DNA of 64,000 bases, taken from NCBI RefSeq assembly GCF_000002985.6, contig NC_003284.9:12834001-12898000 (forward strand), written 5' to 3'. The notes beneath the pieces were generated by a model. The model ran no database searches. It was not told the origin of the DNA and saw nothing but the letters and a program-made list of their open reading frames with translations. Positions 39,388 to 52,589 of this stretch are shown in pieces; position 1 is the stretch's first letter; the number at the start of each line of letters is the position of its first letter. The translations under genes and the position numbers were made by a program. This DNA comes from Caenorhabditis elegans. Taxonomy: Eukaryota; Nematoda; Chromadorea; Rhabditida; Rhabditidae.

Positions 39388-42300
39388 TTAAAATGTTTGT
39401 ATTCCAATCTTCTAGAGGCTTGAACATGTGACTTTTTGACTCGAAACATACAAATTTTTTATTATGATATAAGCCTTATAGGAATAGGTTTAAATCATTT
39501 TCTCACTGACTGCTCTCCACTTTTAAGAATAATTCAGCAAAGGAAGTGAATATTTGTTAAAATCCCTGATTGTCTTCTTTTTATTCCTATTTTCGCTTTA
39601 AGAGCAAACACTAGCTTTTTTGTTGTTCCTCTTAACAAAAGAGAGAAAGTTCTTTTTTTTTAAACAGCTGAAGTTAATATTGAGTATGAGAAGTTGACAA
39701 GTGAAGATCAAACTTTCAAAACTCTCAAAACCTATCTTCTTTCCCTCCAACTCATTTTTTATTGCCTTTCTTTTGAAACACACATTCCACGAAGGGAGAA
39801 AGCGGAAACCGAAGCACATTCTTTTTTCACCTGTTGCTCGTCAACTCTTCAAGATCATGTGATCTATCTTTAAAAGTTTTTTCGTCATCTTTCACCAGCT
39901 TTCAACTTTTGCGTCTTATCGTATCGCCTACAGACTACGAAAGACATTCACAAGACACACACTGACAATAGGTGGAGATGTTTGTGTTATTGTTGTTAAT
40001 AAGACCACCCGAGTGCGCGAACAATATCTCCATGCATTGGTTCATAAACATGTGTAGTGTGCTCGGATGGGGTGCACACTGCACCCAGCCTCTGCTGTAC
40101 AGATCAATTGTTATTTTGATGATGACGTTTATATTGCCCACATAGACACTGAATTTTGCCGCAGTGTATGTGTATTATGAATATTCTTATCTTGACAAAA
40201 GAAAGACCACGTGACTGTCTTAGTCATCGTCGTATTTTGTCATTTCCGCGCGGTTCGCCAAGAACTAAATTTGCGCACCCGTTTATTTTCTTTATATATT
40301 GTAAATTTTTGATCTGTTTTTTTTCAGGTTATTCTATCTTTTCAATATTTTTTAATTGGTTACTGCTGCGAAAAGTTTTGTGAACCGGTGTAGTAATTCT
40401 CAATGTCATGAATTTCCAAAATCTAGGCGAATATCAGGCCATCGGGATGATAAAACCATGTTTTTAATACTTTATAGTAGTTATTCGTAATCGGTTGTCT
40501 CTACTGCTTTATCTTTTTAAGATTGTTGAATTTTGAGCTGATTTTCAAAGAAATACTTAATGTTCTACCATTAATGTGCTATAAAACACTTAGCACTTTT
40601 TTTATTACTTCTACAATACGTCACATCACTACCCTTTGACCTGACCTCTCTAAGTTAAATTAAACTTTTATTTCGAAATCATTTTTTTTTTGGATCATAC
40701 AGTACTCTTAGTAATTAATCTTTGATTATTCTTATCCAGTGGCGCAGACCAATCTTGTTCCGATTTTCTCAAAAAACTCCGATCATCACATCATTTTGTT
40801 TTGATTGCCGCTATGTGGTTCTCGCCCAGCTGATGTCAGTGATAGTGGACAATTGTCTAGATGGGAACCTAAGTACTTGACTAGTCCTCATATAATTTAG
40901 AAGATTCATCACTCGTCTTGCCATTGGTCGAATTGCCATCGTGTCTTTTTTCCTTATATCGGTTGGTAGTTGGGCGAACTGTAAAAAGGCTCTAAAAAGT
41001 GAGGGAAAAGAAGTGAAAGTGAGCTGAGAGACGTCTACATTCACTTTCCATTTTCTAAGTTAGGTGATATTAAATCTTCTTTTCCCCCCTTTGCCAAGTT
41101 TTTTTTCTAACCATATCATTTTTAATGATCTCATCTTGATCTATCCTTCTCTCTCAGTTACACACTTCATCAAAAGGCAAAAGAGTTGGCTCGATCACTG
41201 CAACCCCGAGTGACCAGTGCTGGTCATTCGATTGAGTCGCTCCAACTATACGATTTTTTCGCCTCTAACCAATGATAACATCTTCTCCTCCTTCGCTTTT
41301 CGTTGAAGCGATAACATATTTCCGTGTTCCAAGTGACTTTTATTATCAAAGATTGACATTGGGAAAAAGTTGGTTTTGGAAGATAAAGCTTTTTTAATAT
41401 AAATTTTCTGTGTTGTCTCTAACAGTATTCCACAGCAAAGAACAACCAATAATTCAATAAATTAGACTTTTAGATTTTGATAGATTGTGTAAGTTGTATT
41501 TAACTTATGATCAAAAGTACTGATATAAAAACTTTTCAACAATTGCCTTTTTTCTACCAGAACAATTTCATATCTCTCACCTTTTTCTACAAGAAAAACT
41601 GTTTTTTTTTTCATGTGAAATTTATCACTCTCCCCAATTCTCGCCTCTTCTACTTGCAAGGATGTTACCATACATGATGTAATCTCTTTTCCCGCAAGAT
41701 GTTTGGTTGTGACCATTGCTCTGAATTACGGTGTTGAAACATTTAACTGCTATCACATCACACTGCCACCCAGCATTGAAAGGACAACATTCTCACGGTC
41801 TCTGTTTCGTTTTGTTATTCGTCTAGCCATCTCGTGTGATCATCAACCATTGACTAGCAACCACGCGGAGCTCGTGGTTGCGGTCGAATTGTGCAGTCAT
41901 CCTCGTGGTGATATTGTCTTCAAACTCGTCATTTCCTGCGGGTACTAAAAATACAAACTTACGGGACGAAAAAGTGGTTTTGAACTCGGAAGTGACCGAC
42001 TTTGATGTTTATTAATCACAAAATAGGACATTGATAAGGAATTTCGAAAGCCAGATTCAATTTTTATTTAAAACTCATCGAACTCCATTACTGCCAAATC
42101 ATCTCTACTCAATTCAGATAGTTCGAGCATTTGATAAGATTCTGTAGCACAAAATAACTACCACAAAATCTTATCTCTTGTAAGAACATTAGATATTTGG
42201 TTAGAGGCCTAAAATATAATTGTTACGAGATTTGTAGTTTTCGCTACTTTCTTCATCAGCCCATTTAGCAGCTGAGAGCTTCAACTGTCCAAATAGAAAA

Positions 42301-42839
42301 AAATGGCTCACGTGGCCACAGTTTGTTTGATCTAAGTTTTTTTACGAGCACAGGTCTGCTAAAACTGTGATGACGGAAAGGTTTTGTTTGAGCTTTAACA
42401 AACCTCAAGGTTTTCAAGAGCCTCGTTTTGTCTTTCCACTTTCTATCTGATGCTTTTTGTCAGAGGAAAGGGGTTCAGACTTTTTTGTTCTGTGAAAAAG
42501 GGGTCAGTTTTCTCATTTACCGAGTCATATAAATTTTTCAAAAGACAGATGAGAGATACGTTTCAGGCAGGAAATTTTGAAAAATGCGTAAACTTTCTAC
42601 AATACTTTCGAGGCTCAAAAACAAAAAGTTTGAAATGATGAAGTAGAATGTACAGTGAAAAAGCCTTCAACTTTTAGACATAACACTCTTTACGTATTAA
42701 ACACGAAGTCTTCTTTTCCTGCAACACTTTCTTGTCTAAGCCAGTAGGTGGGTCTGAAACTCTAGAATCCAATGACGTGTAGCGACTAGAGCCCAACTAT
42801 CTTTTTTTTGCCAATTGTTTTTGCCTTTCTCCGGGTCAA

Positions 42840-43130
42840 AAGCTTTCGTCTTCCGATCAGGAAGAGATGGGCGGGGTCTCGTCCTGACGGGAGGCCGCGG
42901 TCGATCGGTCGGTCGCCGACGCCTTCCCGCCCCTCAACACTGCCCCGCCGTTACCCTCCCATCGGCCACACTCCTCACAACATCTCATCATTTGTTCGCG
43001 CTGCTCTCCCCACGTGCGCCCGCCACCACGGGGGCCCATTTGCTGCTTTCTACCCCGCTTCTTCATTTCTCTGCTCCTCTTTCAATATTTGTTGAACTCG
43101 TAGCGTCCATCGCTCAGATAGACGAGAAGC
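42840..43130. promoter_or_regulatory. GC-rich promoter-like block upstream of bcat-1
   Basis: In an AT-rich region this 290-bp block is strongly GC-rich. It holds a GC-box GGGCGGGG (42869-42876), a run of GGTCGGTCG (near 42905) and an E-box CACGTG (43011-43016). A second E-box is at 43329-43334. It lies 370-650 bp before the bcat-1 ATG. No splice-supported coding exon is seen, so I read it as the bcat-1 promoter. Confidence 0.5.
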
Positions 43131-43493
43131 ACCGAGAAACATAGAGAGCGATAGATGTTTTCTACTAAGGCAACGTCCCTTGCGCCTACAAACCACCGCC
43201 ACACAGCCCCCTTTTTCTACTCCTCCTACTTCTTCACACTCTATTGATATATGGCGCCAGTTCGCCAGTCCAAATGTACTGCCTCCATCGGCATAGCAGC
43301 TGGACATTGTGTCCTGTCCCCTTTTCCACACGTGAAGCCTCAACTTCCTGCCTGGGCCTTCTTTACTAATCTTGTTTCTTATTAACACCCGTATCATTAT
43401 CATTTCCATGCTATCAATCGTCCACTTTTCTCATTTCCCACGGTCGCTGAATCAACTTTAATAATATTTTCTGTTCCAGAAATACACACAATA

Positions 43494-45745
43494 ATGCCAG
43501 CAATCCTGTCGCGAGTTGCTCCACGCACCTTCAACCTTGTCGGATCAAGGCTTATGGCCTCCGCAGCCAGATTGGAGACAGTACCAAGAGAGGAAATTCA
43601 CAAGGAATACGATAGAAAGAAGACTTTCTATGTTAGTTTTATAGTCTGAATATTGATTAAACTGTTAATGCTTTTAGCACAGAGACCTTGAAATTCAACT
43701 CGCCGGTCCAACACAACTGAAGACCAAGCCATTGGACCCAACAAAGCTTAAATTCGGACACACATACGCTGATTACATGATGACATGCGATTGGGATGCC
43801 GAGAGAGGATGGCATCATCCAAAGATTGAGCCAATTGGAGAGCTCAAAATTCATCCCGGAGCAAAAGTAAGTTACTGTCCATCAATTTAAAATGGCGCCA
43901 TAAGTGGTCAACGGTAATATTGAATATTTGCACTAGTTCCTGAAGTGTGATTTTTTAGTGATAAGCGTTATTGAATGATAAGCATTAGCATGAACAAAAA
44001 AATTAAAAATTCAAGAAAAGGTCATAAAATAATGTCAATCATTTTAATAAACGGCACGTGGCAGTTCGCTTTGCATTTTTTTTGTTACCCGCCGGTCTGC
44101 CACACATTTCTATCCGTTGTGCGGGCGATAACTTTTGAAGATTTTCAAAGATGATGTAATCACCGTCACCTGTCTTTTTCACCTCTGTGACCTCTTCTCT
44201 GTGATCAGTGAAATCTGATATGGGATAGAAAGACGAAGAAATGTGAAACTTTTGAAACTTTTGTAGGGGACAAAACTCGAAACTAGAAAAAAATCAGTTG
44301 AATCTGAGCTTTTCTCAGCGACCAGAAGCCAAAAAATGAGATTGACATGACAGCATGACACTTGTTGGAAATTATCAATCTTGAAGCTAAAGATCACCGA
44401 CGATTTTGTGTTTTGTTACATCAAACAACCACAAAAAACAACTAGGAACTAATTAACAATTTTAATCCATTTGCTTTGCTTCCAGGTTCTTCATTACGCC
44501 AGTGAGCTTTTCGAAGGAATGAAGGCCTACCGTGGTATTGACAACAAGATTCGCATGTTCCGTCCAGAAATGAACATGGCTCGTATGAAGAGAACTGCTC
44601 TCCGTGCTGCACTTCCGGTAATTGACTTTAGCGTTGTAAAATATACGAAAAAATATCAAAAAACAAGAAAAAAACTAGGGAGAAGCTCTCAGAAAAGAGA
44701 AAAGCTAATTAAGTGATAGTCATCTTTTTGTGCAATTTTTCCTGAAAGCATGTGAGAGGGAAGTAATTAGTTTGAGCGTCTTGAGCGCATGAAAACTACT
44801 GAATGAAAAAAAAACATCAGATGAACAAAAAATTGCAGGATTTCGACTCAGAGGAGATGATCAATGTACTTACCGAATTACTTCGTTTGGATCAAGAATG
44901 GGTGCCAAATTCAGATGTATGCTCATTGTATTTGCGTCCAACACTTATCGGAACAGATGTAAATTGATTCACAAAAAAAACAATTCCTCTGTAAAACCAA
45001 CTGTTTTCAGCCAACACTTGGAGTGGGATGTGCCACCGAAGCTAAGATGTTCGTTATCACTGGACCAGTCGGAGCCTACTACTCTACAGGATTCCAGCCA
45101 GTCAGCTTGCTCGCTGATTCTCGTTTCATCCGTGCTTTCCCAGGAGGAGTTGGCGCATACAAGATGGGATGCAACTACGCCCCAACAATCTGGGTCGGAA
45201 AGGAGGCCGCCAGCAAAAACTGCCAACAAGTTTTGTGGCTTTATGGAGAGAACGAAGATCTTACAGAGGTCGGAACAATGAACATTTTCTTGTTCTGGAA
45301 GAACGAGGAAGGCGACATGGAATTGATCACGCCACCACTTCATCGTGGACTCATCCTTCCAGGAGTCACCAGAGACTCACTTCTTGAGCTTGGGAGAGAA
45401 TGGGGAGAGTACAAGGTCACTGAACGCACACTGAACATGGAAGAAGTCAAGAAAGCTTTGTCAGAGAAGAGACTCTACGAGATGTTCGGATCAGGAACTG
45501 CTTGCGTTGTTTCACCAGTCGGAAAGATTCTCTACCACAACAAGGTTACCGATGAGTACGAGGAGCTTCACATCCCAACCATGTCCAGCAAATTTGGAGT
45601 TATGCAAAAATTCTACAACACAATTAATGACATTCAGGTAAGCTTGTTTAAGACAGCTATCTCCTATTGAAAATAAATTTCAACTAATAATTTTTTATTT
45701 CAGTACGGCCGAATTATCAAAGACGGATGGATGCGCGACATTTAA
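43494..45745 (+). CDS. bcat-1: Branched-chain amino acid aminotransferase (ECA39 homologue)
   Basis: Six exons (43494-43631, 43678-43866, 44486-44617, 44839-44958, 45011-45637, 45704-45745) give 415 residues, the known length of C. elegans BCAT-1. It is a fold-type IV PLP enzyme that transfers the amino group of Leu, Ile or Val to 2-oxoglutarate. The Schiff-base lysine is K244 in [11 protein letters not shown]. The substrate-binding GYYSTGF-like segment (GAYYSTGF), [11 protein letters not shown] and GTMNIFLFW motifs are all present. The first 30 residues are rich in Arg and Ser with no acidic residue until E32, which could act as a mitochondrial presequence, although the protein has been described as cytosolic. 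The human CXXC redox motif is CVVS here (C358, S361). A TTCCAG acceptor 14 nt before the ATG suggests trans-splicing. Confidence 0.98.
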
Positions 45746-46309
45746 TACACAATATAATACTCCACTTCTGCATCAAAACCTTTTCAATATCCTTCCTTCA
45801 ATACTGCATTTTTAATACTAACGATGGGTTCTGTTCAACAATCTCGGAGTTTTCTCTTCCCCCTCAATTTGTTTTTTTTTCCTCTACGCAACTGGGAACA
45901 ACTTATGAAGTTGGATTTCTTATATGAGCTTTTCCGAAGAGCTAAGCTAACGATTTTCTGAGTTCATATCAGAATACGTATACAAGTCAGCTCGGCGTTG
46001 ATTAGATCATTCGCCTCCTTATTCCCCTTCACTAAAACTACAACTAGTTTTATAGACACATTTATTGATTCGATTTCAAATGGTATTTTTTTAATTTCTT
46101 CTCTTCAATCCCCCTCCCAACTTCCTTCCACCCCCTCAAAAAGCGCTCGTGTCCCGGTTTATAAATCATGCTTCCTGCTACACTTCACCATGTCAAATAC
46201 TCATATGATCATCTAGAATAATTTTTTTTATGTATATGAGAAAGTCGTTGTTAGTTCAAATGGCTATTCGATTGCATTTCATGTTTGTTGATTCAAAACA
46301 CCTTCTTTT

Positions 46310-46315
46310 AATAAA
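46310..46315 (+). terminator. Polyadenylation signal of bcat-1
   Basis: AATAAA lies 565 bp after the bcat-1 stop, followed by T-rich sequence. I see no canonical signal nearer the stop, so the 3' UTR is long for this genome. Confidence 0.6.
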
Positions 46316-47589
46316 AGTTGAAAACTTTATACTTTTTTCTATTTTTTAAATTTTTTAGAGACAACTATAAAGAACGATATCAGTTTTCAAACAATGTTTT
46401 GTTGAAAACTACTAACTTTCACTTACAAAAAATATTATATTAGATATTTAGCGACTTTGTGTTTGATTTAAAAAATTTTTATTTCAAAAAGTGGCAACTG
46501 GTGAGAATTTGCCAATCTTTGAGAATGTAGCGTATTCAAATTCTACAATGTTTGAATTGTAATAGTTGGAATAAAAGAAGACCATAAAATTCGATGGAAT
46601 TTATTTTGATCGATGAATTCCAAAATAGTGGCAAAAACTGAGATTTTGTTTTCCATTTTCCATAATCATAAAAAATGTTAGAAAATCGTAGTGCCACATG
46701 CACGAGTTTCTAAAAAATAATTATTTTTAATATTTGCAATATTTGTCCAGAAGCTGTTTTTTTTTCAAAATTTTTGATGACGGTAAAATCAAAAGGAGTC
46801 TTTATATTTCATTTATCAAACTATTTTAAAAACATTCGTAAAAACTAGTCTACTCTGCCTAGTGTTTTCTAACAGACCTGGCAATTCTGAACAGTATGGA
46901 TGAAAAAAGACTACCTTCGATTTTCCTGTCAATTAAAATTATGAAAAAATGAAATTTTTGGTTGCATTTTTCACATACAAACATTTTTATACGTTTTTTC
47001 CAAATAATGAACATTCTCACAATAATCTTGACCGTTTGTCTCGTGTAAATAGCCGTTTCTAAAAATCATGGGTTATTCATTTTTTTGATTTTTTATAACA
47101 TTTTGATTTTTTACTTTTTTATATGATTCAAAAATTCATTTCCAAGTCCTTTCATAATAACGTCTGATGTTTTAAATTATTGTTTATAGATGCATAGGAA
47201 AGTAGAAAAAAAAATAATTAAGAAGTATATTTTTGCGGGAAAAAGCTTTAACTTCACAAAAGAGTGCGATTCTACTGAAAAATTTCAGAATGACAGTCTT
47301 TTGTGAAGCCAATGCTAAAAAAACCCAATTGGCTAGATCGAAGTGATCAGCGCAGATAGCTACAGAAGACAATTCCAAAAACAAGAAGATTGCAAGTTAG
47401 ATTTGAGATCGGAAATTGAGATTTGGTGAACGTGTTGATTTTCTTGTGGACTGAGAGTTCAAAAACGTGTAGCTAAAACAATAGAGCAATAATGAATAGA
47501 GAAATGATGGACAGTAACGTGAATTGTGAAAAATCGGGACGTGTCTTGAAATGCCGGTAGATAATGAAATTTGAATGCGCGATATCAAT
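46316..47589. other. Convergent region between bcat-1 and gpc-1
   Basis: This is AT-rich sequence between two convergent genes. No gene, RNA or clear repeat is seen. The gpc-1 3' UTR occupies its right end. Confidence 0.6.
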
Positions 47590-48411
47590 TTAGAGTACTG
47601 AACAGCTTTTCTTCTCTTGGAATGGATTGTGCTGATCGGTTGGCCCGGAGACCAGCATGTCGTTGGTCTTGTTCTTCTCGCAAAAATCGAGCAGTCTGAA
47701 ATTATAGTTTGATTGCATATAAGTAAATATTTCACTTTTGCTATTTGATATTCCACATTGTCATATATATTCTTGTAATTTTCGATGGTTACAAAAATTC
47801 GATTCGTTTTTAAATTATTCAAACATCTGAAACAATTTTGTCGTTCTGTCGGTTCTGTCGAAATGGTTGTGACGACATTATGTACTCTAAATATCACTAA
47901 AATTGTGAAGTATTTCAAAACTATACTTTTGTGTAACCTAATTTTAGTTATGCGTTGTTTTCGATTGCCTTGAAGATTTTTCGAGTAAGTTATTGATTTT
48001 CCAAAAAAAAAAAGAAAATCGTTGAAAGAATGCCTACCAATAAAATATCGACATTCATTATTTCTACAGTTTAGTGCTTGCCACAGTTAATGAACCTGGC
48101 CACAGTTTGATGAAAGAACTGGAGCAAATTATGCCATATTACGATGTTACGTATCACACTTTCTTTAGGATATAAAGTACACTTTTAGACAAAAAAAATA
48201 CCAACAAGAAATGTGCAATTTTTACATTAATAATGAGAATTATCCAAATAACGTCTCGGAGTAGCAATACTAAAAATAGATACCTATTCTCATATGTAAA
48301 TCACCTTTGCTCATAAAAAATAACTTACTCCTTTGAAACTTCGGAAACTTTTTTTCGTTGAATGTTGGCCTCAGCACAGAGTTGTTCGGTTGATGCCTTG
48401 ATGTTTTCCAT
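47590..48411 (-). CDS. gpc-1: Heterotrimeric G-protein gamma subunit
   Basis: Two exons (48411-48329 and 47695-47590) give 62 residues, the expected size of a G gamma. The N-terminal half is a charged helix that forms a coiled coil with G beta. The second half contains LLDFCEKN and then DMLVSGPTDQHNPF, where NPF is the conserved gamma-subunit motif. It ends in the CaaX box CSVL (59-62), whose final Leu predicts geranylgeranylation and membrane anchoring. In C. elegans gpc-1 is known from sensory neurons and salt-taste adaptation. A TTTCTTTCAG acceptor lies 18 nt upstream of the ATG, so the mRNA is trans-spliced or has a 5' UTR intron. Confidence 0.97.
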
Positions 48412-50127
48412 CTCAGATGGTTTCTGGAACTGAAAGAAACGCTAATAAATTTTCAAAATATGATAAAACAAATCTTCTTCTCAATAGCGAAAACTGGTGA
48501 AATGAGTAAGGTAGCTGGGAAGAAAAAAAGCGAGGAGACAAGTTTGGTGTCGACGCAAAATGAGTAGGTTTGGTGGGTGAAACTACCAATTTTACGATCG
48601 GAGCATTTGCTCTTTTGTCGAAATTAAAGGGTTTCGAGGCAGAAGAGCTCATGTGCTAAAACGGTGTTTATAATTAAAAGATTGAAGACTGAGCTATGTT
48701 TAATAAATAGATTGGAGAGGATTTTACATCTGGATTCTGAGACTCTTCACGACAAAAGAGAGGCGGTAAAAAGTGAAATCCAGTGTGAGAACTGACGACG
48801 GCCCTATGCGCTCTTCATCATAAAAAATATTGTTCGGGATTAAGTCGTCCTCCCTTTTTCGTTTCTCTTCCTTTTACTCTTAGTCAATCCACAATTCAGG
48901 GGATTCGGAGGGATTTTGGCGCCAGCGGATTTAACATTGATTTTATTATTGAACATTTTTGAATATTTTTGATATGCTACATTCAATATAATTTATACGT
49001 AAATATCAAATTGGCCAGAAAAATGTTAATTTTTAATAATTCATCAAAATAACCATACAAAATACGTTGCGGCTAAAATTCTTAAAAACTAATACTTCTA
49101 CTAACTCATTTCTTTCTCAATCTAAAAATCACTCAGTTTGCAAAGCTCTGTTGATCAAAACAAGAACTGAATGAATCGAATCCAACTCTTTATAGTTGTT
49201 TTGATTGGATTTGTATTCAAAAATTTGTCAGTGACCATTTGAATATAGATTTGGTTTTTTGTCTCGATTCCTAGATTTGTTATTTGTAAAAAATCAGGAA
49301 CAGGCAAGATGATTTGTATTAACTTTCTGACTTTGAAAATATTCAACACGAAATTGTATTTAGTTAATAGCTTACGATCACATTTAGTATTTCTTGAATT
49401 TTAATCAAAATTAAATTATTTTATATGCTATTTTAATAAAACGAAAATTGCGTTGGACAGCAGAAAATTATAACAAACTGAGAAGAATATGAAAATTACT
49501 GAAAATTATACAACTAGGTTCTCAAATAATGTGAAACCCCAATTTTCGTTTTTATTTGGACAGAACTAAACTTTTTATACGCTTTAAATGGATCTTATTG
49601 TATATATGTAAAAAGCTTTCATTGCTGATAACTCCCATAATTAAAACGTTAAGCATAAACCACATAAATCTCTTCACTATTCAAAACAAAATTTAACGCT
49701 TCGTGAGTCAGAAGTAAAATCCAAAGAAACGAGCTATACTAGAGTTACTGTCGAGTTTTCGTGATTTTAACAAAATCTTTACAAAAAAAAAAGAGTCCAG
49801 AAAACTCAACAAGTCAGCAGCTCGCTCTTTACTTTCACCTGTTTTATGTTTTCTTTTCATCATTTCATAACCAGATAGCATAACTCGTACCAATCAGCTT
49901 TCTTATCCAAACTTTTATTAGGTGTGGTTGCCCATAGTTACTAAATGAGCTATGCGTTTTATACTCTAATCATATTTTGACAAAGCTGCAAAGAAAGGTG
50001 ATTAGGTTTTGTGGTAACTAATAGAAATATATAGTCAAACAAACTGGCAATATTAAAATTAAACTAATGAAAATTAAGTAGTATAATTATATATCGAACT
50101 GTCATTAAAGGTGAAGCAGCAGAACAA

Positions 50128-50200
50128 GGTAAAAATTTAAAAACCACTCTCATGGTGCCAAAATGGCTAAATATTATAGTAAAATTTTTAACAAATTTTT
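50128..50200. repeat. Dispersed repeat, copy 1 (partner at 59790-59860)
   Basis: The segment with AAAAACCACTCTCATGGTG followed by AAATATTATAGTAAAA is matched at 59790-59860 by AAAAACCACTCCAATGGTG and AAATATTATATTAAAA in the same order and orientation. No inverted ends are evident. Downstream (to about 50330) are clusters of A and T runs spaced at roughly one helical turn. Confidence 0.6.
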
Positions 50201-52589
50201 AAAAATTTTTTTATTGTTTCTAAAAATGAGACTAATTAAAACTACCATTTTTTGGAAATTGATCAAAAACATTTTTCTTAAAAATTTTTTGGTTAACTTA
50301 ACTATAAGTTCAAATATTAGTGTTCAAACACTGTACGATTTCGGACATACTCCAGTGCTATAGTATTCTCAAAAAAGGCAATAATCAAGTAATTGCCACC
50401 TTTTGTTGTCAATAAAATACATTTGAACATGTTTTTGCAGCTTCTTATCATAATTTAATATAGCGCCAAGTTGGATGAGACTAACATTCGGGGACTTCGT
50501 AAGCCCATTTGTTTTAATTTTTTTAAATCAAAGTAAACTTAAATGCCGATTGCATAAGAGTCATAAATTTGAAATCTCAAGAAAGAACTAATATGATGAC
50601 ATAATAGTCCCGCCCACATGACATCCTTAAAAAAAAACTACACACACCTACCCCATTTACCCATTTTCAAACAAAACATGTATTGTTTATTTGTTTCACA
50701 ACTTCGTCATCTGCGGAAACTATATAAAATAAAGAGATACTAATAGTGATTACGTAGTTATTACTTGATTGTTATTTTTCTTCAACTTCTCTGAGATGAC
50801 GTTATAGTTCTGAACTTCGACGCGTTTGTGCAGAGAATTAGCAGGTAGGTAGCAAGAATGCCTACAAAAAGGTAAACAAGAGTAATTTAACAGGGTGTTC
50901 AATTTAACGGAAAATGAAAACGCACTTTACAATAAAAGTAAAAAAGAGTCACGTTTGCGCACATACAAAGTGAAGTTGAACTTTTCAAGAATCGAAATGC
51001 TAGCTACAATATGTATCTAACTTGATGTTGTATAGAAACAACATTTTCCATATGAGAAAATACTCAGAAAAGCACAAAACATTAACCCAATTTGACTAGG
51101 AAACAGGTGTTTAGCAAATTTCCACTTGAAAATGAAGTTGTGAATTAGAAGAATGTACTAGTAACATCTAGTTTTTGTAGTATACTTTGTTTTATATCCG
51201 TCACAAGATTCGAGTAAATATTCAACCATCAAATCTTATTTTCGGCTTAGTGGAGAAGAAAATGATTACATACTTGGAGTTTTTTTTAGATTATTGACAA
51301 AAAATATCAGATGGGTTTGAAACCAAATCTTCTTCCTTTTTGAAAAGCATAAATGGGAAAAAATTTTAATCCATATATGAGTGATAAATTTAGTCAAATT
51401 GGGAAAATATGTGATTATTTTCATTTCAATCTCAATTGAAACTTATTGCAATGCAAGCCTTGTGCAAATTCATGAGGAAACCTTAAACAAAACCGAAATA
51501 GTATGCTAGATGTAAAAATTAATTCGACGATCACTTTTTGTCAATAACCAATTTTTATGGAAGTAGCAGAGCTGAATTTTTCCCAGAACTTTGTTCTGTC
51601 TCACGACATAATCGTTTCAGACTAATGTAATAATTTTCCCCACGCAAGCTTAAAAATATGTATTTGCTTGAATATCGTTTTGTAAAATGTGGTTAAACTT
51701 AAGTAAAAAAAATTTTAAGTATCGTTTTTCAACAAAGATTATAACTAATATCAGATAAAGAAACCATTAGTTCAAAGAAATTTAATCATTTAGATTTCAA
51801 TGTAGTAAGTATATTCAGAAGAGGGTTGTGAAATCACTAATCACAAAGTGCAACGTACTCTCTTATGAGTTAGTGTGAATGGATATCTATATATGTGTCA
51901 TGTGCTTATAGGTATAAATAATAATATACACTAGTTTAAACCACAAAATAAATTCGAAATTATTCAACATAGCTTTGTCATCCAACAAAACTACTCCAAT
52001 TAAAACAACATAGAACATACAATTTGAATACGTTAATAACATTTCATACAAATTGCAATCTTGAGGACGACATATACTTTACGGACCTAAAATGGGGTGT
52101 CCCAGATTATTAAATTTTCAGAAAAATCCGACAATTTTCCTATTTCTACGAAACATTTCTCAAACAATTGCTTTTATAGTTTATTAAATTTGTACCTAAA
52201 CTTCAATGAAGCCATTTTTTAGAAATTTTGAAAGTTGATAATATGAAGAACAACTAAAATTAAGCATCTCAATTGCATGAAATCACATGAATATGTAACT
52301 TGCAGAACTTTTTCATTTCAGACTATGCACTAAATTATCAGACATACATAAGTGACAACGTTCCAATTCCCTCAGCAAGTGTAGAAAAGGTCATTCTACT
52401 TTGGAAAAACGTCTTATATTAGCTCGTTGCATGATACCTTCATACGCTTGATAATCTTCAAACTTACATTGGCTCTATACATTAATATTTGACTGGAACT
52501 AGATTGACTCTTGAATATGAAGATTACTAGTATGAAGTTTAGTTGTAACTTTTGATTAAAAATATAAAACTCTAATGGAAAGACGAAAA

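Larger units (their letters stand above)
35884..43493. other. Long intergenic region upstream of bcat-1
   Basis: This is 7.6 kb without a credible coding gene. The longest open frame (38048-38575, 175 codons, no Met-led domain) runs through a CT-rich promoter-like block and matches nothing I know. Features worth separate entries are the CRE/E-box cluster at 38520-38555, a MITE at 39267-39387 and the GC-rich block at 42840-43130. The last 15 bp include the TTCCAG acceptor before the bcat-1 start. Confidence 0.6.

Noticed and set aside
42808-43144. Two overlapping Arg/Pro-rich frames of 95 and 109 codons
   Set aside because: Overlapping frames in a GC-rich block simply reflect base composition. 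The block is better read as a promoter.
48413-48652. 79-codon minus-strand frame just upstream of gpc-1
   Set aside because: gpc-1 already has the right size and start. A good splice acceptor separates this frame from the start codon, so it is probably promoter or 5' UTR.
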